64,000 nt of DNA from Naasia lichenicola. GTDB taxonomy: Bacteria; Actinomycetota; Actinomycetes; Actinomycetales; Microbacteriaceae. A model generated the notes under the pieces. It did no database searches. It saw only the letters and a program-made list of their open reading frames with translations, and was not told the origin of the DNA. The DNA is taken from assembly GCF_004801885.1 (NCBI RefSeq), contig NZ_SSSM01000001.1, forward strand, positions 310,001-374,000, written 5' to 3'. The position numbers and the translations under genes were made by a program. Shown piece by piece: positions 39,718-50,914 of the stretch (positions are counted from its first letter, which is position 1; each line of letters opens with the position of its first letter).

Positions 39718-41712
39718 ATGCCCACCTCCACACGTCCGACCCTCGCCTACAAGCCGAAGGCGGGGGAGATCCCGACCGAGCCCGGCGTCTACCGGTTCTC
39801 AGATGCTTCTGGGCGGGTGCTGTACGTCGGCAAGGCGAAGAACCTCAGACAGCGGCTGAGCAACTACTTCGCTCCGCTGCACACCCTGCACGAGCGCACC
39901 CGGCGCATGGTGACGACCGCGGCAGGGGTGCAGTGGACGGTCGTCGGCAGCGACTTCGAGGCGCTGCAGCTCGAGTACACCTGGATCAAGGAGTTCGCTC
40001 CGCCGTTCAACGTCAAGTTCCGCGACGACAAGAGCTATCCCTACCTCGCCGTGACGCTGGGCGACGAGGCTCCGCGGATCACGGTCACCCGCAACCGCAA
40101 GATCCCCGGCGCGCGCTACTTCGGTCCGTATCCCAAGGTGTGGGCGGTGCGCGAGACCATCGAGCAGATGGTCAAGGCGTTCCCGGTGCGCACCTGCTCC
40201 GACTCGTCCTACAAGCGGGCGATGGAGACCGGGCGGCCGTGCTTCCCCGGACAGATCGGACGCTGCGGCGGTCCGTGCTCGCAGAAGGTCACGATCGCCG
40301 AGCACCGCGCGATCATCGACGAGTTCGTGGCGTTCATGGCGAGCCCCGATCCGAGGATGATCGCCGACCTCACCCGCGGCATGAAGCAGGCGGCCGCCGA
40401 CTTCGACTACGAGCGGGCCGCCGTGCTGCGCGATCGGATCGGCGCCCTGCAGAACGTGCTCGAGTCGAGCGCGGTCGTGCTCTCCGAGAGCGTCGAGGCC
40501 GACGTGTTCGGGATCGAGCACGACGAGCTCGCAGCCGCCGTGCAGCAGTTCCGGGTGCGCGGCGGCAGAGTGCGCGGCGTGCGCTCCTGGGTGGTCGACA
40601 AGGAGCTCGACATCGGGATGGCCGAGCTCGTCGACTCGGTGCTGCAGAGCGCCTACGACGCGTCCGAGCCGCCGCCGCGGGAGATCATCGTGCCCGAGCT
40701 CCCCGACGACGCGGAGGCCCTCGAGCAGCTGCTGACGATGCTCAAGGACCGGGGGAGCGTGAAGCTGCGCGCCGCCCAGCGGGGCGAGAAAGCGGCGCTG
40801 CTGCAGACCGCCACTCTCAACGCCAAGCAGGCTCTTGGCCTGTACAAGATGCGGCGAAGCGCCGACTACGTCGCCCGATCGCGCGCCCTCACCGATCTGC
40901 AGGAGGCGCTCGACCTCGACGACGCCCCGCTGCGGATGGAGTGCTACGACGTCTCGCACCTGTCGGGCACCAATATCGTCGCCTCGATGGTGGTGTTCGA
41001 GGACGGACTGCCACGGAAGGACCAGTACCGGCGCTTCAACGTGGCCGACTCGACGGATGACACCGAGTCGCTGTACCAGGTGCTCTCCCGCCGACTGTCC
41101 TACCTCGATACGGGGGAGGTCCCCAAGTCGGCCGAGCTCGTCATCTCCGGTGAGCTCCCGAGCTCGGCAGCTCGAAACGATGATGACGAACCCGAAGACG
41201 ACGGCCAGGAATCCGAATCAGAGGAGTCCGAATCCGAGGAGGAGCTCGAGCCGTCGGCGCCGAAGAAGCCCGGGCGGTTCTCCTACCGGCCCAACCTGCT
41301 GATCGTCGACGGCGGCCAGCCGCAGGTGGCGGCCGCCGCTCGAGCTCTCGCCGACTCGGGCGTCCAGGGCATCGCCCTCGTCGGCATCGCCAAGCGCCTC
41401 GAAGAGGTCTGGCAGCCCGACAGCGACTACCCGGTCATCCTTCCTCGCAACAGCGACGCCCTCTTCCTCGTCCAGCGCATCCGGGACGAGGCGCACCGCT
41501 TCGCCATCACGCACCAGCGCGCTCGGCGCAAGCGCGACATCACCTCGGTGCTCACCGAGATCCCCGGCCTCGGCGCGGCCCGGGTCAAGGACCTGCTCAA
41601 GCACTTCGGCTCCGTCGCGAAGCTCAAGGAGGCGAGCGTGCAGGAGATCCAGGAGGTCAAGGGCATCGGCCCGCGGATCGCCGAGACGATCCACGAGCGT
41701 CTTCAGGCGTGA
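39718..41712 (+). CDS. uvrC: Excinuclease ABC subunit C
   Basis: Makes both incisions around lesions marked by UvrB. The 664-residue protein has a GIY-YIG nuclease domain ([27 protein letters not shown]), a cysteine-containing region, a UVR motif ([15 protein letters not shown], near 224), an RNase H-like 3' nuclease domain ([21 protein letters not shown]) and C-terminal helix-hairpin-helix motifs ([24 protein letters not shown]). Residues about 485-512 form an unusually acidic Asp/Glu/Ser insert within the 3' nuclease domain. Co-transcribed with uvrA. Confidence 0.97.
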   Translation: MPTSTRPTLAYKPKAGEIPTEPGVYRFSDASGRVLYVGKAKNLRQRLSNYFAPLHTLHERTRRMVTTAAGVQWTVVGSDFEALQLEYTWIKEFAPPFNVKFRDDKSYPYLAVTLGDEAPRITVTRNRKIPGARYFGPYPKVWAVRETIEQMVKAFPVRTCSDSSYKRAMETGRPCFPGQIGRCGGPCSQKVTIAEHRAIIDEFVAFMASPDPRMIADLTRGMKQAAADFDYERAAVLRDRIGALQNVLESSAVVLSESVEADVFGIEHDELAAAVQQFRVRGGRVRGVRSWVVDKELDIGMAELVDSVLQSAYDASEPPPREIIVPELPDDAEALEQLLTMLKDRGSVKLRAAQRGEKAALLQTATLNAKQALGLYKMRRSADYVARSRALTDLQEALDLDDAPLRMECYDVSHLSGTNIVASMVVFEDGLPRKDQYRRFNVADSTDDTESLYQVLSRRLSYLDTGEVPKSAELVISGELPSSAARNDDDEPEDDGQESESEESESEEELEPSAPKKPGRFSYRPNLLIVDGGQPQVAAAARALADSGVQGIALVGIAKRLEEVWQPDSDYPVILPRNSDALFLVQRIRDEAHRFAITHQRARRKRDITSVLTEIPGLGAARVKDLLKHFGSVAKLKEASVQEIQEVKGIGPRIAETIHERLQA

Positions 41713-41779
41713 GACGGGCCGTGCCGATCGGACACGCGACGTTCCACTCCGAGACGGGAGCCTGACTCGTTCGGCGCTC

Positions 41780-41815
41780 TAGTCTTGAATCGATGGCAAT
41801 CGGAAGCGGCAGCTG
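41780..41815 (+). promoter_or_regulatory. rapZ promoter with a possible leaderless 7-codon ORF
   Basis: TAGTCT (41780-41785) is 7 nt before an ATG at 41793. That ATG opens ATG GCA ATC GGA AGC GGC AGC TGA (MAIGSGS), whose stop overlaps the rapZ start as TGATG. GGAAG at 41802-41806 can also serve as the rapZ ribosome site. Either a coupled mini-ORF or chance. Confidence 0.35.
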
Positions 41816-42733
41816 ATGACCGGTGACACCTCCGCGCCCGCGGACAGCGCGCCCCGCGAGGGCACGGCCCGTCCTCCTCAGGCGGTGCTCGTGGTCACGG
41901 GGATGTCCGGAGCCGGCCGCAGCACAGTCGGCAACGCACTCGAAGATCTGGGCTGGTACGTCGTCGACAACCTGCCGCCCCAGATGCTCGTGCCGCTGAT
42001 CGATGTCGCCGAGCACGCGGGGGAGGCCCTGCCCCGGATCGCGGTCGTCGTCGATGTGCGCGGCGGCGCGCTGTTCTCCGAACTGCGCGAGTCGGTGCAC
42101 AAGCTCAAGGCCGGCACACAGATCAAGGTGCTCTTCCTCGATGCCACCGACGCCGCACTGGTCCGTCGCTTCGAGCAGGTGCGCCGGCCCCACCCGCTGC
42201 AGGGCGGCGGCGGGATCCTCGACGGCATCACGGCGGAGCGCACACGCACCGCCGAGATCCGCGAGCAGGCGGACTTCGTGATCGACACGAGCGAGCTGAA
42301 CATCCACCAGCTGACCAACCAGATCACCGACCTGTTCAGCGAGGCGGACACCCCCGGCGTCCGGGTCACTCTCACGAGCTTCGGCTACAAGTACGGCCTG
42401 CCGACCGACGCCGACATCGTCGCCGACGCGCGATTCCTGCCCAATCCGTACTGGGTGCCCGAGCTCCGGCCCGGGACGGGGCTCGACAGCGACGTCAGCG
42501 GCTACGTGCTGGCGCAGGAGGGCGCCCGCCCGTTCATCGACGCCTATGCCGGCGCGCTCGAGCCGGTCCTCGCCGGCTACCGGCGCGAGAACAAGCGTCA
42601 CGCGACGATAGCGATCGGCTGCACCGGCGGCAGGCACAGGTCCGTGGCGATGGTCGAAGAGCTCGCGCGACAGCTCCGCGAGCAGCCCGGCGTGAGCGTC
42701 AGCGTCAAGCATCGCGATCTCGGCCGCGAGTAG
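41816..42733 (+). CDS. rapZ: RapZ-like nucleotide-binding protein (YvcJ family)
   Basis: A 305-residue protein with an N-terminal P-loop domain and a C-terminal RapZ domain. In E. coli, RapZ is an RNA-binding adaptor for GlmZ decay; in actinobacteria the role is unclear. The Walker A reads GMSGAGRST, with Arg in place of the usual Lys, a change I recall in other actinobacterial copies. The C-terminal domain has [19 protein letters not shown] and [11 protein letters not shown]. It lies in the conserved order uvrC-rapZ-whiA, but yvcK, often between rapZ and whiA, is absent. The 270-nt gap downstream is GC-rich with no gene seen. Confidence 0.93.
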   Translation: MTGDTSAPADSAPREGTARPPQAVLVVTGMSGAGRSTVGNALEDLGWYVVDNLPPQMLVPLIDVAEHAGEALPRIAVVVDVRGGALFSELRESVHKLKAGTQIKVLFLDATDAALVRRFEQVRRPHPLQGGGGILDGITAERTRTAEIREQADFVIDTSELNIHQLTNQITDLFSEADTPGVRVTLTSFGYKYGLPTDADIVADARFLPNPYWVPELRPGTGLDSDVSGYVLAQEGARPFIDAYAGALEPVLAGYRRENKRHATIAIGCTGGRHRSVAMVEELARQLREQPGVSVSVKHRDLGRE

Positions 42734-43003
42734 CTCGAACCCGACTGGCACGCTCCGGCGCCCCCCGAAAGGGTGACACGCCCCCGTTGGCGCCCCAATT
42801 CGTCGGCACGCCGCAGCCCTCGAACCGTGCTCTGGCGTGGCGAAACGGGGGGTACCGACTCCTCTCGGGGCAGATGAGGATCCCTCTGTCCTCAGCCGCG
42901 ACTCGCCGACGGTGACAGTATGGACGGACGAGCGACACACCGGTGGGGACCCGAACGGATCCGGTGGTGTCGGACGATTTTTCGCGCATGAAGGACTGGG
43001 TAC

Positions 43004-43981
43004 TTGGCACTGACCGCAACCGTCAAAGAGGAACTGTCACGCATCGACGTCGGGAAGACGACGGTTCGCGCGGCGGAGCTCGCGACCATCCTGCGGTTCG
43101 CTGGGGGATTGCATCTGATCTCGGGGCGGATCGCTGTCGAATCCGAGCTGGACTCGCCACAGCTGGCGAGGCGAGTCCGCAAGGACCTCGCCGAGCTCTA
43201 CGGCGTCCGCGGCGACGTCCGCGTCATCTCGGCGGCCGGTGTCCGTCGCAGCGACTCCTACGTCGTCCGGGTCATCGATGGCGGCGAGACGCTCGCCCGC
43301 CAGACGGGCCTGCTGGATGCGCGCCGCCGTCCCATCCGTGGACTGCCCAACCGGCTGACCACCGGATCGCTCGAGGACCTCGAGGCGATCTGGCGCGGAG
43401 CCTTCCTCGCCCGAGGCTCGCTGACCGATCCCGGGCGCTCTGCCGCCATGGAGGTGACCTGCCCCGGCAACGAGGCCGCAATGGCCCTGGTGGGCGCAGC
43501 CGGTCGGCTGCGGATCTCCGCGAAGGCCCGTGAGGTCCGCGGCGTCCACCGCGTCGTCATCCGCGACGGCGAGGCCATCGGCGAGATGCTCCAGCACATG
43601 GGAGCCACCTCCAACCGGCAGAACTGGGAGGAGCTGCGCCAGCGCCGCGAGGTGCGCGCGACAGCCAACCGTCTGGTCAACTTCGACGACGCGAACCTCC
43701 GCCGATCCGCCCAGGCGGCTGTGGCGGCCTGCGCCCGCGTCGAGCGAGCGCTCGAGATCCTCAGCGACACGATCCCCGACCACCTGCGCTACGCGGGCGA
43801 GCTCCGCTTGGCGCACCGCGAGGCCAGCCTCGACGAGCTCGGCCACTACGCCGACCCGCCGATGACCAAGGACGCGGTCGCCGGTCGGATCCGCCGTCTG
43901 CTGGCCATGGCCGACAAGCGCGCCATCGAGCTGAACATCCCGGGCACAGAGGCGAACCTCCCGCCCGACCTCGAGGAGTAG
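43004..43981 (+). CDS. whiA: Sporulation/cell-division regulator WhiA
   Basis: A 325-residue DNA-binding protein: N-terminal degenerate LAGLIDADG homing-endonuclease-like domain ([13 protein letters not shown]) and C-terminal helix-turn-helix (about 225-320, ending [19 protein letters not shown]). In Streptomyces it controls sporulation septation; in non-sporulating actinobacteria it is thought to affect division. TTG 43004 is the start: it gives [13 protein letters not shown], typical of the family, and AAGGA lies 8 nt upstream. Confidence 0.95.
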   Translation: MALTATVKEELSRIDVGKTTVRAAELATILRFAGGLHLISGRIAVESELDSPQLARRVRKDLAELYGVRGDVRVISAAGVRRSDSYVVRVIDGGETLARQTGLLDARRRPIRGLPNRLTTGSLEDLEAIWRGAFLARGSLTDPGRSAAMEVTCPGNEAAMALVGAAGRLRISAKAREVRGVHRVVIRDGEAIGEMLQHMGATSNRQNWEELRQRREVRATANRLVNFDDANLRRSAQAAVAACARVERALEILSDTIPDHLRYAGELRLAHREASLDELGHYADPPMTKDAVAGRIRRLLAMADKRAIELNIPGTEANLPPDLEE

Positions 43982-44010
43982 CCGGCCGAACGGGCCCGGC
44001 GGCGGCAAGG

Positions 44011-44027
44011 CCGGGTCCTCGACCCGG
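44011..44027 (+). terminator. Hairpin after whiA
   Basis: CCGGGTC-CTC-GACCCGG, a 7-bp GC-only stem 30 nt after the whiA stop. No T-run follows, so termination is a guess. Confidence 0.4.
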
Positions 44028-44099
44028 ATCAACCCGAGCGTTTGCTCCGAACGGCCACTCCACAAGCTTTCGGGAATCTTTCGGCGTTTGCCCAAGTCA

Positions 44100-44105
44100 T
44101 AGACT
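44100..44105 (+). promoter_or_regulatory. sodA promoter, -10 box
   Basis: TAGACT lies about 60 nt before sodA. The leader contains a small hairpin (CCGCG-TTCTT-CGCGG) and a strong purine-rich ribosome site, GAAGAGGAGAA, 7 nt before the ATG. Confidence 0.45.
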
Positions 44106-44166
44106 GAAAGCACCGGAAGAGCCGCGTTCTTCGCGGCCTCTCGGGCCGAAGAAGAGGAGAACCTGA

Positions 44167-44793
44167 ATGGCCGAATACACCCTTCCCGCCCTGGGATACG
44201 ACTACGGAGCGCTCGCCCCGCACATCAGCGCCACCATCATGGAGCTGCACCACAGCAAGCACCATCAGACCTACGTGACGGGAGCGAACACCGCTCTGTC
44301 CCAGCTGGCCGAAGCGCGTGCCGCCGGCAACCTGGCCAACGTCAACAAGCTCAGCAAGGACCTGGCCTTCAACCTCGGCGGTCACGTCAACCACTCGATC
44401 TTCTGGACGAACCTGTCTCCGGACGGCGGCGACAAGCCCACGGGCGAGCTCGCTTCCGCCATCGACGACGCCTTCGGCTCCTTCGACGCCTTCGTCGCCC
44501 ACTTCACCGCCGTCGCGCTCGGCGTGCAGGGCTCCGGCTGGGCGATCCTGGCCTGGGACTCCATCGGCCAGAACCTCATCATCGAGCAGCTCTTCGACCA
44601 GCAGGGCAACATCGCGGCCACCACGGTCCCGCTCCTCATGCTCGACGTCTGGGAGCACGCCTACTACCTCGACTACAAGAACGTCCGTGCGGACTACGTG
44701 AAGGCGTTCTGGAACATCGTCAGCTGGGAGAACGTCCAGGCGCGCTTCACCGCCGCCCAGACCAAGACCTCCGGTCTCGTCGTCCTCTCCTAG
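44167..44793 (+). CDS. sodA: Superoxide dismutase (Mn/Fe type)
   Basis: Cytoplasmic superoxide detoxification. The 208-residue protein has the metal ligands in [10 protein letters not shown] (first His), [10 protein letters not shown] (second His) and [11 protein letters not shown] (Asp and His). GSGWAILAW is consistent with the Mn/cambialistic subgroup, though metal choice cannot be fixed from sequence. The strong ribosome site suggests high expression. Confidence 0.95.
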   Translation: MAEYTLPALGYDYGALAPHISATIMELHHSKHHQTYVTGANTALSQLAEARAAGNLANVNKLSKDLAFNLGGHVNHSIFWTNLSPDGGDKPTGELASAIDDAFGSFDAFVAHFTAVALGVQGSGWAILAWDSIGQNLIIEQLFDQQGNIAATTVPLLMLDVWEHAYYLDYKNVRADYVKAFWNIVSWENVQARFTAAQTKTSGLVVLS

Positions 44794-44848
44794 GCGCCGA
44801 GCTCCAGCAGGGTCCAGCACCGGCCCAGCACCGCAGCATCACCGCGTG

Positions 44849-46046
<1,198 letters not shown>

Positions 46047-46071
46047 GCGGCACCGCGACGGTACAAGAAGC

Positions 46072-47274
46072 ATGGCGCTGCGCACACTCGACTCCCTCGG
46101 ATCGCTCGAAGGCAAGCGGGTAGTCGTCCGGTGCGATCTGAACGTCCCCCTGGAGGACGGGCAGATCACCGACGACGGCCGCATCAAGGCCTCGTTGCCG
46201 ACCCTCAACGCGCTGCTCGAGGCGGGGGCGACCGTCACGGTCATCTCTCATCTCGGTCGGCCCGACGGGGAGCCGAACCCGAAGTACAGCCTCGCCCCGG
46301 TGGCCCAGCGGCTCTCCGAGCTGCTCGGCCTGCCGGTCGACTTCGCCGAAGGGCCACCCGCCGACGCGGCAGCGCCCTCGGGCAAGGTGACCCTGCTGGA
46401 GAACCTGCGGTTCGATCCGCGGGAGACCAGCAAGGACGCGGGGGAGAGGGCTGCGTTCGCCGCCGAGCTCGCGGCGTTCGGCGATGCCTTCGTCTCCGAC
46501 GGCTTCGGTGTCGTGCATCGCAAGCAGGCCAGCGTGTACGAGCTCGCCGAGGCGCTTCCGAGCGCAGCCGGCACCCTCATCGCGACCGAGCTCGAGGTGC
46601 TGGACCGACTGACCGAGAATCCCGAGAAGCCGTACGCGGTCGTCCTCGGCGGCTCGAAGGTCAGCGACAAGCTCGGCGTCATCGACCACCTGCTGCCGCG
46701 GGTGCAGTCCATCCTCGTCGGCGGGGGCATGCTGTTCACCTTCCTCGCCGCACAGGGTTATCCGGTCGGCAAGAGCCTGCTCGAGAAGGACCAGCTCGAT
46801 ACCGTCACCGAATACGTGGCGCGCGCCAAGGAGCTCGGAGTCGACCTCGTCATCCCCACGGATGTCGTCGTCGCCAGCGGGTTCTCCGCCGACGCCGAGC
46901 ATGAGGTCCGCGCCGTCGACGACATCGAGGGCTCCGCCTTCGGCGCCGACGGCATCGGGCTCGACATCGGGCCGGACACCGCCGCCGCTTTCGCGAAGGT
47001 GATCGCAGGCTCGAAGACCGTCTTCTGGAACGGGCCGATGGGCGTGTTCGAGTTCGAGGCCTTCTCCGGCGGCACCAAGACCGTCGCCGAGGCGCTGACG
47101 AAGGTCGATGGGCTGTCCGTGGTGGGCGGAGGCGACTCCGCCGCCGCCGTGCGGGCGCTCGGCTTCAGCGACGACCAGTTCGGGCACATCTCGACGGGTG
47201 GCGGCGCCAGCCTCGAGTTCCTCGAAGGAAAGCAACTGCCCGGACTGGAGGTCCTCGGATGGCACGCACCGTGA
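46072..47274 (+). CDS. pgk: Phosphoglycerate kinase
   Basis: ATP-forming step after Gap. The 400-residue two-domain protein has [31 protein letters not shown], the hinge-side [25 protein letters not shown] and the nucleotide-binding GGGDSAAAV. It lies 25 nt after gap and overlaps tpiA by 16 nt. Confidence 0.97.
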   Translation: MALRTLDSLGSLEGKRVVVRCDLNVPLEDGQITDDGRIKASLPTLNALLEAGATVTVISHLGRPDGEPNPKYSLAPVAQRLSELLGLPVDFAEGPPADAAAPSGKVTLLENLRFDPRETSKDAGERAAFAAELAAFGDAFVSDGFGVVHRKQASVYELAEALPSAAGTLIATELEVLDRLTENPEKPYAVVLGGSKVSDKLGVIDHLLPRVQSILVGGGMLFTFLAAQGYPVGKSLLEKDQLDTVTEYVARAKELGVDLVIPTDVVVASGFSADAEHEVRAVDDIEGSAFGADGIGLDIGPDTAAAFAKVIAGSKTVFWNGPMGVFEFEAFSGGTKTVAEALTKVDGLSVVGGGDSAAAVRALGFSDDQFGHISTGGGASLEFLEGKQLPGLEVLGWHAP

Positions 47275-48077
47275 GCAGAGAGAGCGCGGCGCCCAAGGGG
47301 CGCGTCCCGTTCATCGCCGGCAACTGGAAGATGAACCTCGACCACCTGCAGGCGATCGCATTCGTGCAGAAGCTGGCGTGGACGCTGAAGGATGCGAACC
47401 ACGACTTCCGCGACGTCGAGGTGGCGGTCTTCCCGCCCTTCACCGATCTGCGGAGCGTGCAGACGCTGATCTCGGCCGACAAGCTCGAGCTGAAGTTCGG
47501 CGGCCAGGATGTCTCGCAGCACGAGTCGGGCGCCTACACCGGCGAGATCTCGGGGGCGTTCCTCGCAGCACTCGAGGCCGAGTACGTGATCATCGGCCAC
47601 TCGGAGCGTCGCCAGTATCACGGCGAGAGCGACGAGATCGTCGCCGCCAAGGTGGCGGCTGCGCTCAAGCACGGACTCGTTCCCGTCATCTGCGTCGGCG
47701 AGACCGCCGAGGACCTCGAGAAGTACGGTCCGAGCGCCGTGCCGGTGTCGCAGCTGAAGGCGGCGCTGAACGGCGCAGCCCCTGACGCGAACATCGTGGT
47801 GGCCTACGAGCCCGTGTGGGCGATCGGCTCCGGCCAGGCCGCGACTCCCGAGCAGGCCCAGCAGGTGGCGGGAGCGCTGCGTGCGCTGCTCGGTGAGGTG
47901 CTCTCCGCCGAAGCGGCGGAGGCCACCCGCATCCTCTACGGCGGCTCGGTGAAGGCGAACAACATCGCCGGGTTCCTCCGCGAGACCGATGTCGACGGTG
48001 CCCTGGTGGGCGGCGCGAGCCTCGATCTCAAGGAGTTCTCGAGCATCGCCCAGTTCCGCAAGCACGTCGGCCTCTAG
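47259..48077 (+). CDS. tpiA: Triosephosphate isomerase
   Basis: Interconverts DHAP and glyceraldehyde-3-P. The 272-residue barrel has FIAGNWKMN (catalytic Lys), IIGHSERR (catalytic His), [11 protein letters not shown] (catalytic Glu) and [12 protein letters not shown] 47259 has GGAGG 8 nt upstream, inside pgk; GTG 47271, which overlaps the pgk stop as GTGA, is a weaker alternative. Third gene of the glycolytic operon. Confidence 0.97.
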   Translation: MARTVSRESAAPKGRVPFIAGNWKMNLDHLQAIAFVQKLAWTLKDANHDFRDVEVAVFPPFTDLRSVQTLISADKLELKFGGQDVSQHESGAYTGEISGAFLAALEAEYVIIGHSERRQYHGESDEIVAAKVAAALKHGLVPVICVGETAEDLEKYGPSAVPVSQLKAALNGAAPDANIVVAYEPVWAIGSGQAATPEQAQQVAGALRALLGEVLSAEAAEATRILYGGSVKANNIAGFLRETDVDGALVGGASLDLKEFSSIAQFRKHVGL

Positions 48078-48087
48078 ACCTCATCTG

Positions 48088-48148
48088 CTGAGCCGCCCAG
48101 TTCTGCCGCCTGAATCGTATTCCGAGCGGCAGAACTGGGCAGGTCAGC
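48088..48148. repeat. Intergenic palindromic repeat, family A, copy 4
   Basis: GCCCAGTTCTGCCGC (48095-48109) pairs perfectly with GCGGCAGAACTGGGC (48126-48140), with outer GCTGA/TCAGC pairing. The loop CTGAATCG...TCCGA matches that of copy 1 26 kb away. It lies just after tpiA, in a position to act as its terminator. Confidence 0.85.
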
Positions 48149-48171
48149 GGCGATACGTCGGGTGCGCCCCT

Positions 48172-48202
48172 GACCTGCACGCGTGCAGGTCTGGCTTATA
48201 CT
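48172..48202 (+). promoter_or_regulatory. secG promoter with a 20-bp perfect palindrome
   Basis: GACCTGCACGCGTGCAGGTC (48172-48191) is an exact palindrome placed where the -35 should be, followed by TATACT (48197-48202) as -10. A dimeric repressor or activator could bind here. Transcription would start near 48209, with a ~97-nt leader carrying a GCCCGGC/GCCGGGC hairpin. Confidence 0.55.
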
Positions 48203-48305
48203 CGACTCTGGCCCGGCTCGCCGGGCCCTTCTGTGCCGTGGCCCCGACGCCCGGCGCTGCGGCGTCCGGCCCAGCCGTCCGCCTCCATGACAAGAAAGGC
48301 TCCGC

Positions 48306-48557
48306 GTGGCAATCCTCCAGGTCGTGCTCCAGGTGCTGCTCGGCATCACGAGCCTTCTGCTGACCATGCTGATCCTGCTGCACCGCGGACGCGGCGGCGG
48401 CCTGTCCGACATGTTCGGCGGCGGCGTCACCTCCAACCTCGGTGCCTCGGGTGTCGCAGAGCGCAACCTCAACCGCATCACGGTGATCCTCGGCCTCGTC
48501 TGGGTGTCCTGCATCGTGGTGCTCGGTCTGATCACGCGCTTCGACGTCAGCGCCTGA
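48306..48557 (+). CDS. secG: Preprotein translocase subunit SecG
   Basis: An accessory subunit of the SecYEG channel. The 83-residue protein has two membrane helices (VVLQVLLGITSLLLTMLILL and ITVILGLVWVSCIVVLGLI) joined by the Gly-rich cytoplasmic loop RGRGGGLSDMFGGG typical of SecG. Starts at GTG 48306 after AAGAAAGG. Position after tpiA is conserved in actinobacteria. Confidence 0.92.
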   Translation: MAILQVVLQVLLGITSLLLTMLILLHRGRGGGLSDMFGGGVTSNLGASGVAERNLNRITVILGLVWVSCIVVLGLITRFDVSA

Positions 48558-48615
48558 CGCTCCGCGACTCCCTTCAGCTCTCTTCCCGAGTACCTCCCGA
48601 AACGAACGGACAGAT

Positions 48616-48987
48616 ATGGCTTCTGGCGGCAGTGCAATCCGTGGCTCGCGCGTAGGCGCGGGCCCCATGGGTGAGCAGGACCACGGCTTCCACGCAGATC
48701 GCATCGCGGTCTCCTACTGGGACGCCTTGGGCAATGAGACGGTGCGATTCTTCGCGGCCAACCTCCCCACGGACGAGATCCCCGAGACGATCGACTCTCC
48801 GTCGAGCGGCCTTCCCGCCGGACGCGACAAGGCGAACCCGCCGGCCGTCAGCAAGACCGAGCCGTACAAGACGCACCTCGCCTATGTGAAGGAGCGGCGC
48901 ACCGAGGAAGAGGCGGCGCAGCTCCTCGACGACGCGCTGCAGCAGCTGCGCATCCGACGCGGCAAGGTCCCCGCAGCAGCGGAATAG
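48616..48987 (+). CDS. rbpA: RNA polymerase-binding protein RbpA
   Basis: An actinobacterial transcription factor that binds RNA polymerase and the group 1 sigma factor and stabilises the open complex. The 123-residue protein has the N-terminal tail AIRGSRVGAG, a beta-barrel core (ISYW-like VSYWDALGNETVRFF), the basic linker and the C-terminal sigma-interaction helices YVKERRTEEEAAQLLDDALQQLR. It contains no cysteine, so it cannot hold the zinc ion described for the Streptomyces protein. A strong terminator follows. Confidence 0.93.
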   Translation: MASGGSAIRGSRVGAGPMGEQDHGFHADRIAVSYWDALGNETVRFFAANLPTDEIPETIDSPSSGLPAGRDKANPPAVSKTEPYKTHLAYVKERRTEEEAAQLLDDALQQLRIRRGKVPAAAE

Positions 48988-48999
48988 CCACCGAGCGCA

Positions 49000-49041
49000 C
49001 GAAGAAGACCCCGTCTGAACCAGACGGGGTCTTCTTCGTTT
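49000..49041 (+). terminator. Intrinsic terminator after rbpA
   Basis: CGAAGAAGACCCCGTCTG pairs perfectly with CAGACGGGGTCTTCTTCG around AAC, followed by TTTG. With A-rich and T-rich flanks, this is the most canonical terminator in the window. Confidence 0.9.
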
Positions 49042-49080
49042 GCGCGAGCTTCCTGCGATGGTTCGTGATGCTGCGGCAAT

Positions 49081-49154
49081 CCCCAGCGCAAGCGTGCGCT
49101 GGGGGCCCAGTGCCGCGTCTCTCACCATTGGCCGATCGGAGCCCTTCGGGCTCC
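49081..49154. terminator. Two hairpins between rbpA and pgl
   Basis: CCCCAGCGCA-AGCG-TGCGCTGGGG (49081-49104) and GGAGCCC-TTC-GGGCTCC (49138-49154). The second lies 10 nt beyond the pgl stop on the minus strand and is likely its terminator; neither has a T-run. Confidence 0.5.
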
Positions 49155-49163
49155 TCTTGCGGC

Positions 49164-49934
49164 CTAATACGTCGAGGCGATGAGGGCCTCCGGCACGTCG
49201 CGAGCAGCCGCGCCGTCGACGAAGAACACCGTCCGCTTGCGGCCCTGCACACCTGCGACGGGCACCTCGTTGATGGAGGCGCCGGCGAGGGCGAGGCCGA
49301 GGGCGGACGCCTTGTCCGAACCGGCGAGGACCATCCAGACCCGGTCGGAGCTGTTGATCACCGACATCGTGAGGCTCAGGCGCTCGGGTGGAGGCTTCGG
49401 AGCATCGTGCACCGCGATGACCGTGTTCGGATCGGAGCGGTAGCGCTCGCGTCCGGGGAAGAGCGAGGCGACGTGCCCGTCGGGGCCGACGCCGAGGAAC
49501 GTGATGGCGAACTTGGGGGCGATCGCACCCTCCTTCGTCCATTCCGCGAGCTCGCGCGCGTAGACGCGGGCGGCCTCGGCGATGTCGGGGACGTCGTCGC
49601 TCGTCGGGAACGCGTGGATGTTCGCCTCGGGCAGGTTCAGCGAGTCGAGCAGGGCCTCACGCGCCTGCCGGTCATTGCGGTCCGCGTGACCGGCGGGCAG
49701 GAAGCGCTCGTCGCCCCACCAGAAGTGCACGCGCTGCCAGTCGACGGTGTCGCGCGCGGACGAGTCGCGGATGGCGCGCTGCGTGGCTGCGCCGACGGTT
49801 CCGCCGGTGAGCACGATGTGCGCCTCGTCCTCCTCATCGAGGATGTCGATGAGCTTCGTGAGGAAGCGTGCGGCGACCGATCCGGTGAGGGAGTCGAGGT
49901 CGGGGTGGATCAGCACGCGGCGATCGTTCGTCAC
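49164..49934 (-). CDS. pgl: 6-phosphogluconolactonase
   Basis: Hydrolyses 6-phosphogluconolactone, the second oxidative pentose-phosphate step. The 256-residue DevB/SOL-type protein has VLTGGTVG, the conserved HFWWGDERFLP, FLGVGPDGHVASLFPG and the C-terminal GRKRTVFFVDG. GTG start overlaps the opcA stop (GTGA). Last gene of tkt-tal-zwf-opcA-pgl on the minus strand. Confidence 0.95.
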   Translation of the reverse strand: MTNDRRVLIHPDLDSLTGSVAARFLTKLIDILDEEDEAHIVLTGGTVGAATQRAIRDSSARDTVDWQRVHFWWGDERFLPAGHADRNDRQAREALLDSLNLPEANIHAFPTSDDVPDIAEAARVYARELAEWTKEGAIAPKFAITFLGVGPDGHVASLFPGRERYRSDPNTVIAVHDAPKPPPERLSLTMSVINSSDRVWMVLAGSDKASALGLALAGASINEVPVAGVQGRKRTVFFVDGAAARDVPEALIASTY

Positions 49935-50914
49935 TTATGCAGGCCTTTCGCGGGGGCGGACGTGGACGCCACCTCCACGGGTGCCGCAAGTCTAGCCAGA
50001 CCGCGCTTGATGACCTCGCCGTACAGGTCGTCGGGATCGAGGCGGCGCAGCTCTTCAGCCAAGCAGTCCCGGAGGCTGCGGCGGGGGAGCGACACGTCGT
50101 GCACCGGCTGTCCCGGCTGGGTCAGGGAGGCGATGTTGCCCTCGGGGCGCTCCAACTCGATGGTGCCCGAGCGCCGGACCATGGTGACGCCGTGGATCCC
50201 GCTCGAGCCGGTGCCGCGCTTGGAGATCTCGTGGCTGACCGGCGCATCGAGCTGGAGGCCGAGCCAGGCGGCGAGCAGGCCCGTGGACGGCGAGTCCTCG
50301 GAGCCACGCACCTCGACGCCGATCACGGGATCGTAGGGAGGCTGGTCGAGCACGGCGGCGAGCTGCGCGCGCCAGAGGGTCAGCCGGGTCCAGGCGAAGT
50401 CGGTGTCGCCGGGCGCGTAGGTCTTCTCCAGGTGCTGGAGGAAGGACAGCGGATCGGGCTGCGACGACGCGTCCGTGATCCGGCGCTGCGCCATCCGGCC
50501 GATCGGCGACTCGGACACGACAGCTGGCGCGACCCCGGGCCACCAGGCCACGACGGGCGCGTCCGGCAGGAGCAGACCGGTGACCAGGCCCTCCTCGTCG
50601 GTCGCCGCGGCGCCGTGCGCCTGCAGGACGATGACCTCGCTCGCGCCGGCGTCGCCGCCGACCCGGATCTGAGCGTCGACGCGGGGCTCGCCCGCCTCGC
50701 CGACGTCGTCGCCGTGCGAGACGACGATGACCCGCATGGGGTGCTCGCGCGAGGCGTCGTTGGCGGCCTCGATGGCCTCCTCCTCGTGCCCGATCTCCGT
50801 CGCGATGACGAGGGTGAGCACGCGGCCGAGGGCGACGGCGCCGCCCTCCTCGCGGATCTTGACGAGCGCCTTCGAGACCTTCGCGGTCGTGGTGTTGGGC
50901 AGGTCGACGATCAC
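49931..50914 (-). CDS. opcA: Glucose-6-phosphate dehydrogenase assembly protein OpcA
   Basis: A 327-residue protein that in actinobacteria and cyanobacteria supports assembly or redox control of glucose-6-phosphate dehydrogenase. Opens MIVDLPNTTTAKVSKAL, a typical start, and carries LLLPDAPVVAWWPG and WTRLTLWRAQLAA. It is coupled to zwf (GTGA) and pgl (GTGA) on either side, consistent with a shared complex or balanced expression. Confidence 0.95.
   Translation of the reverse strand: MIVDLPNTTTAKVSKALVKIREEGGAVALGRVLTLVIATEIGHEEEAIEAANDASREHPMRVIVVSHGDDVGEAGEPRVDAQIRVGGDAGASEVIVLQAHGAAATDEEGLVTGLLLPDAPVVAWWPGVAPAVVSESPIGRMAQRRITDASSQPDPLSFLQHLEKTYAPGDTDFAWTRLTLWRAQLAAVLDQPPYDPVIGVEVRGSEDSPSTGLLAAWLGLQLDAPVSHEISKRGTGSSGIHGVTMVRRSGTIELERPEGNIASLTQPGQPVHDVSLPRRSLRDCLAEELRRLDPDDLYGEVIKRGLARLAAPVEVASTSAPAKGLHK

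Noticed and set aside
42967-42990. Damage-type 9-mer GTGTCGGAC upstream of whiA
   Set aside because: No TAnnnT box lies 8 nt downstream, so it does not form a complete promoter.
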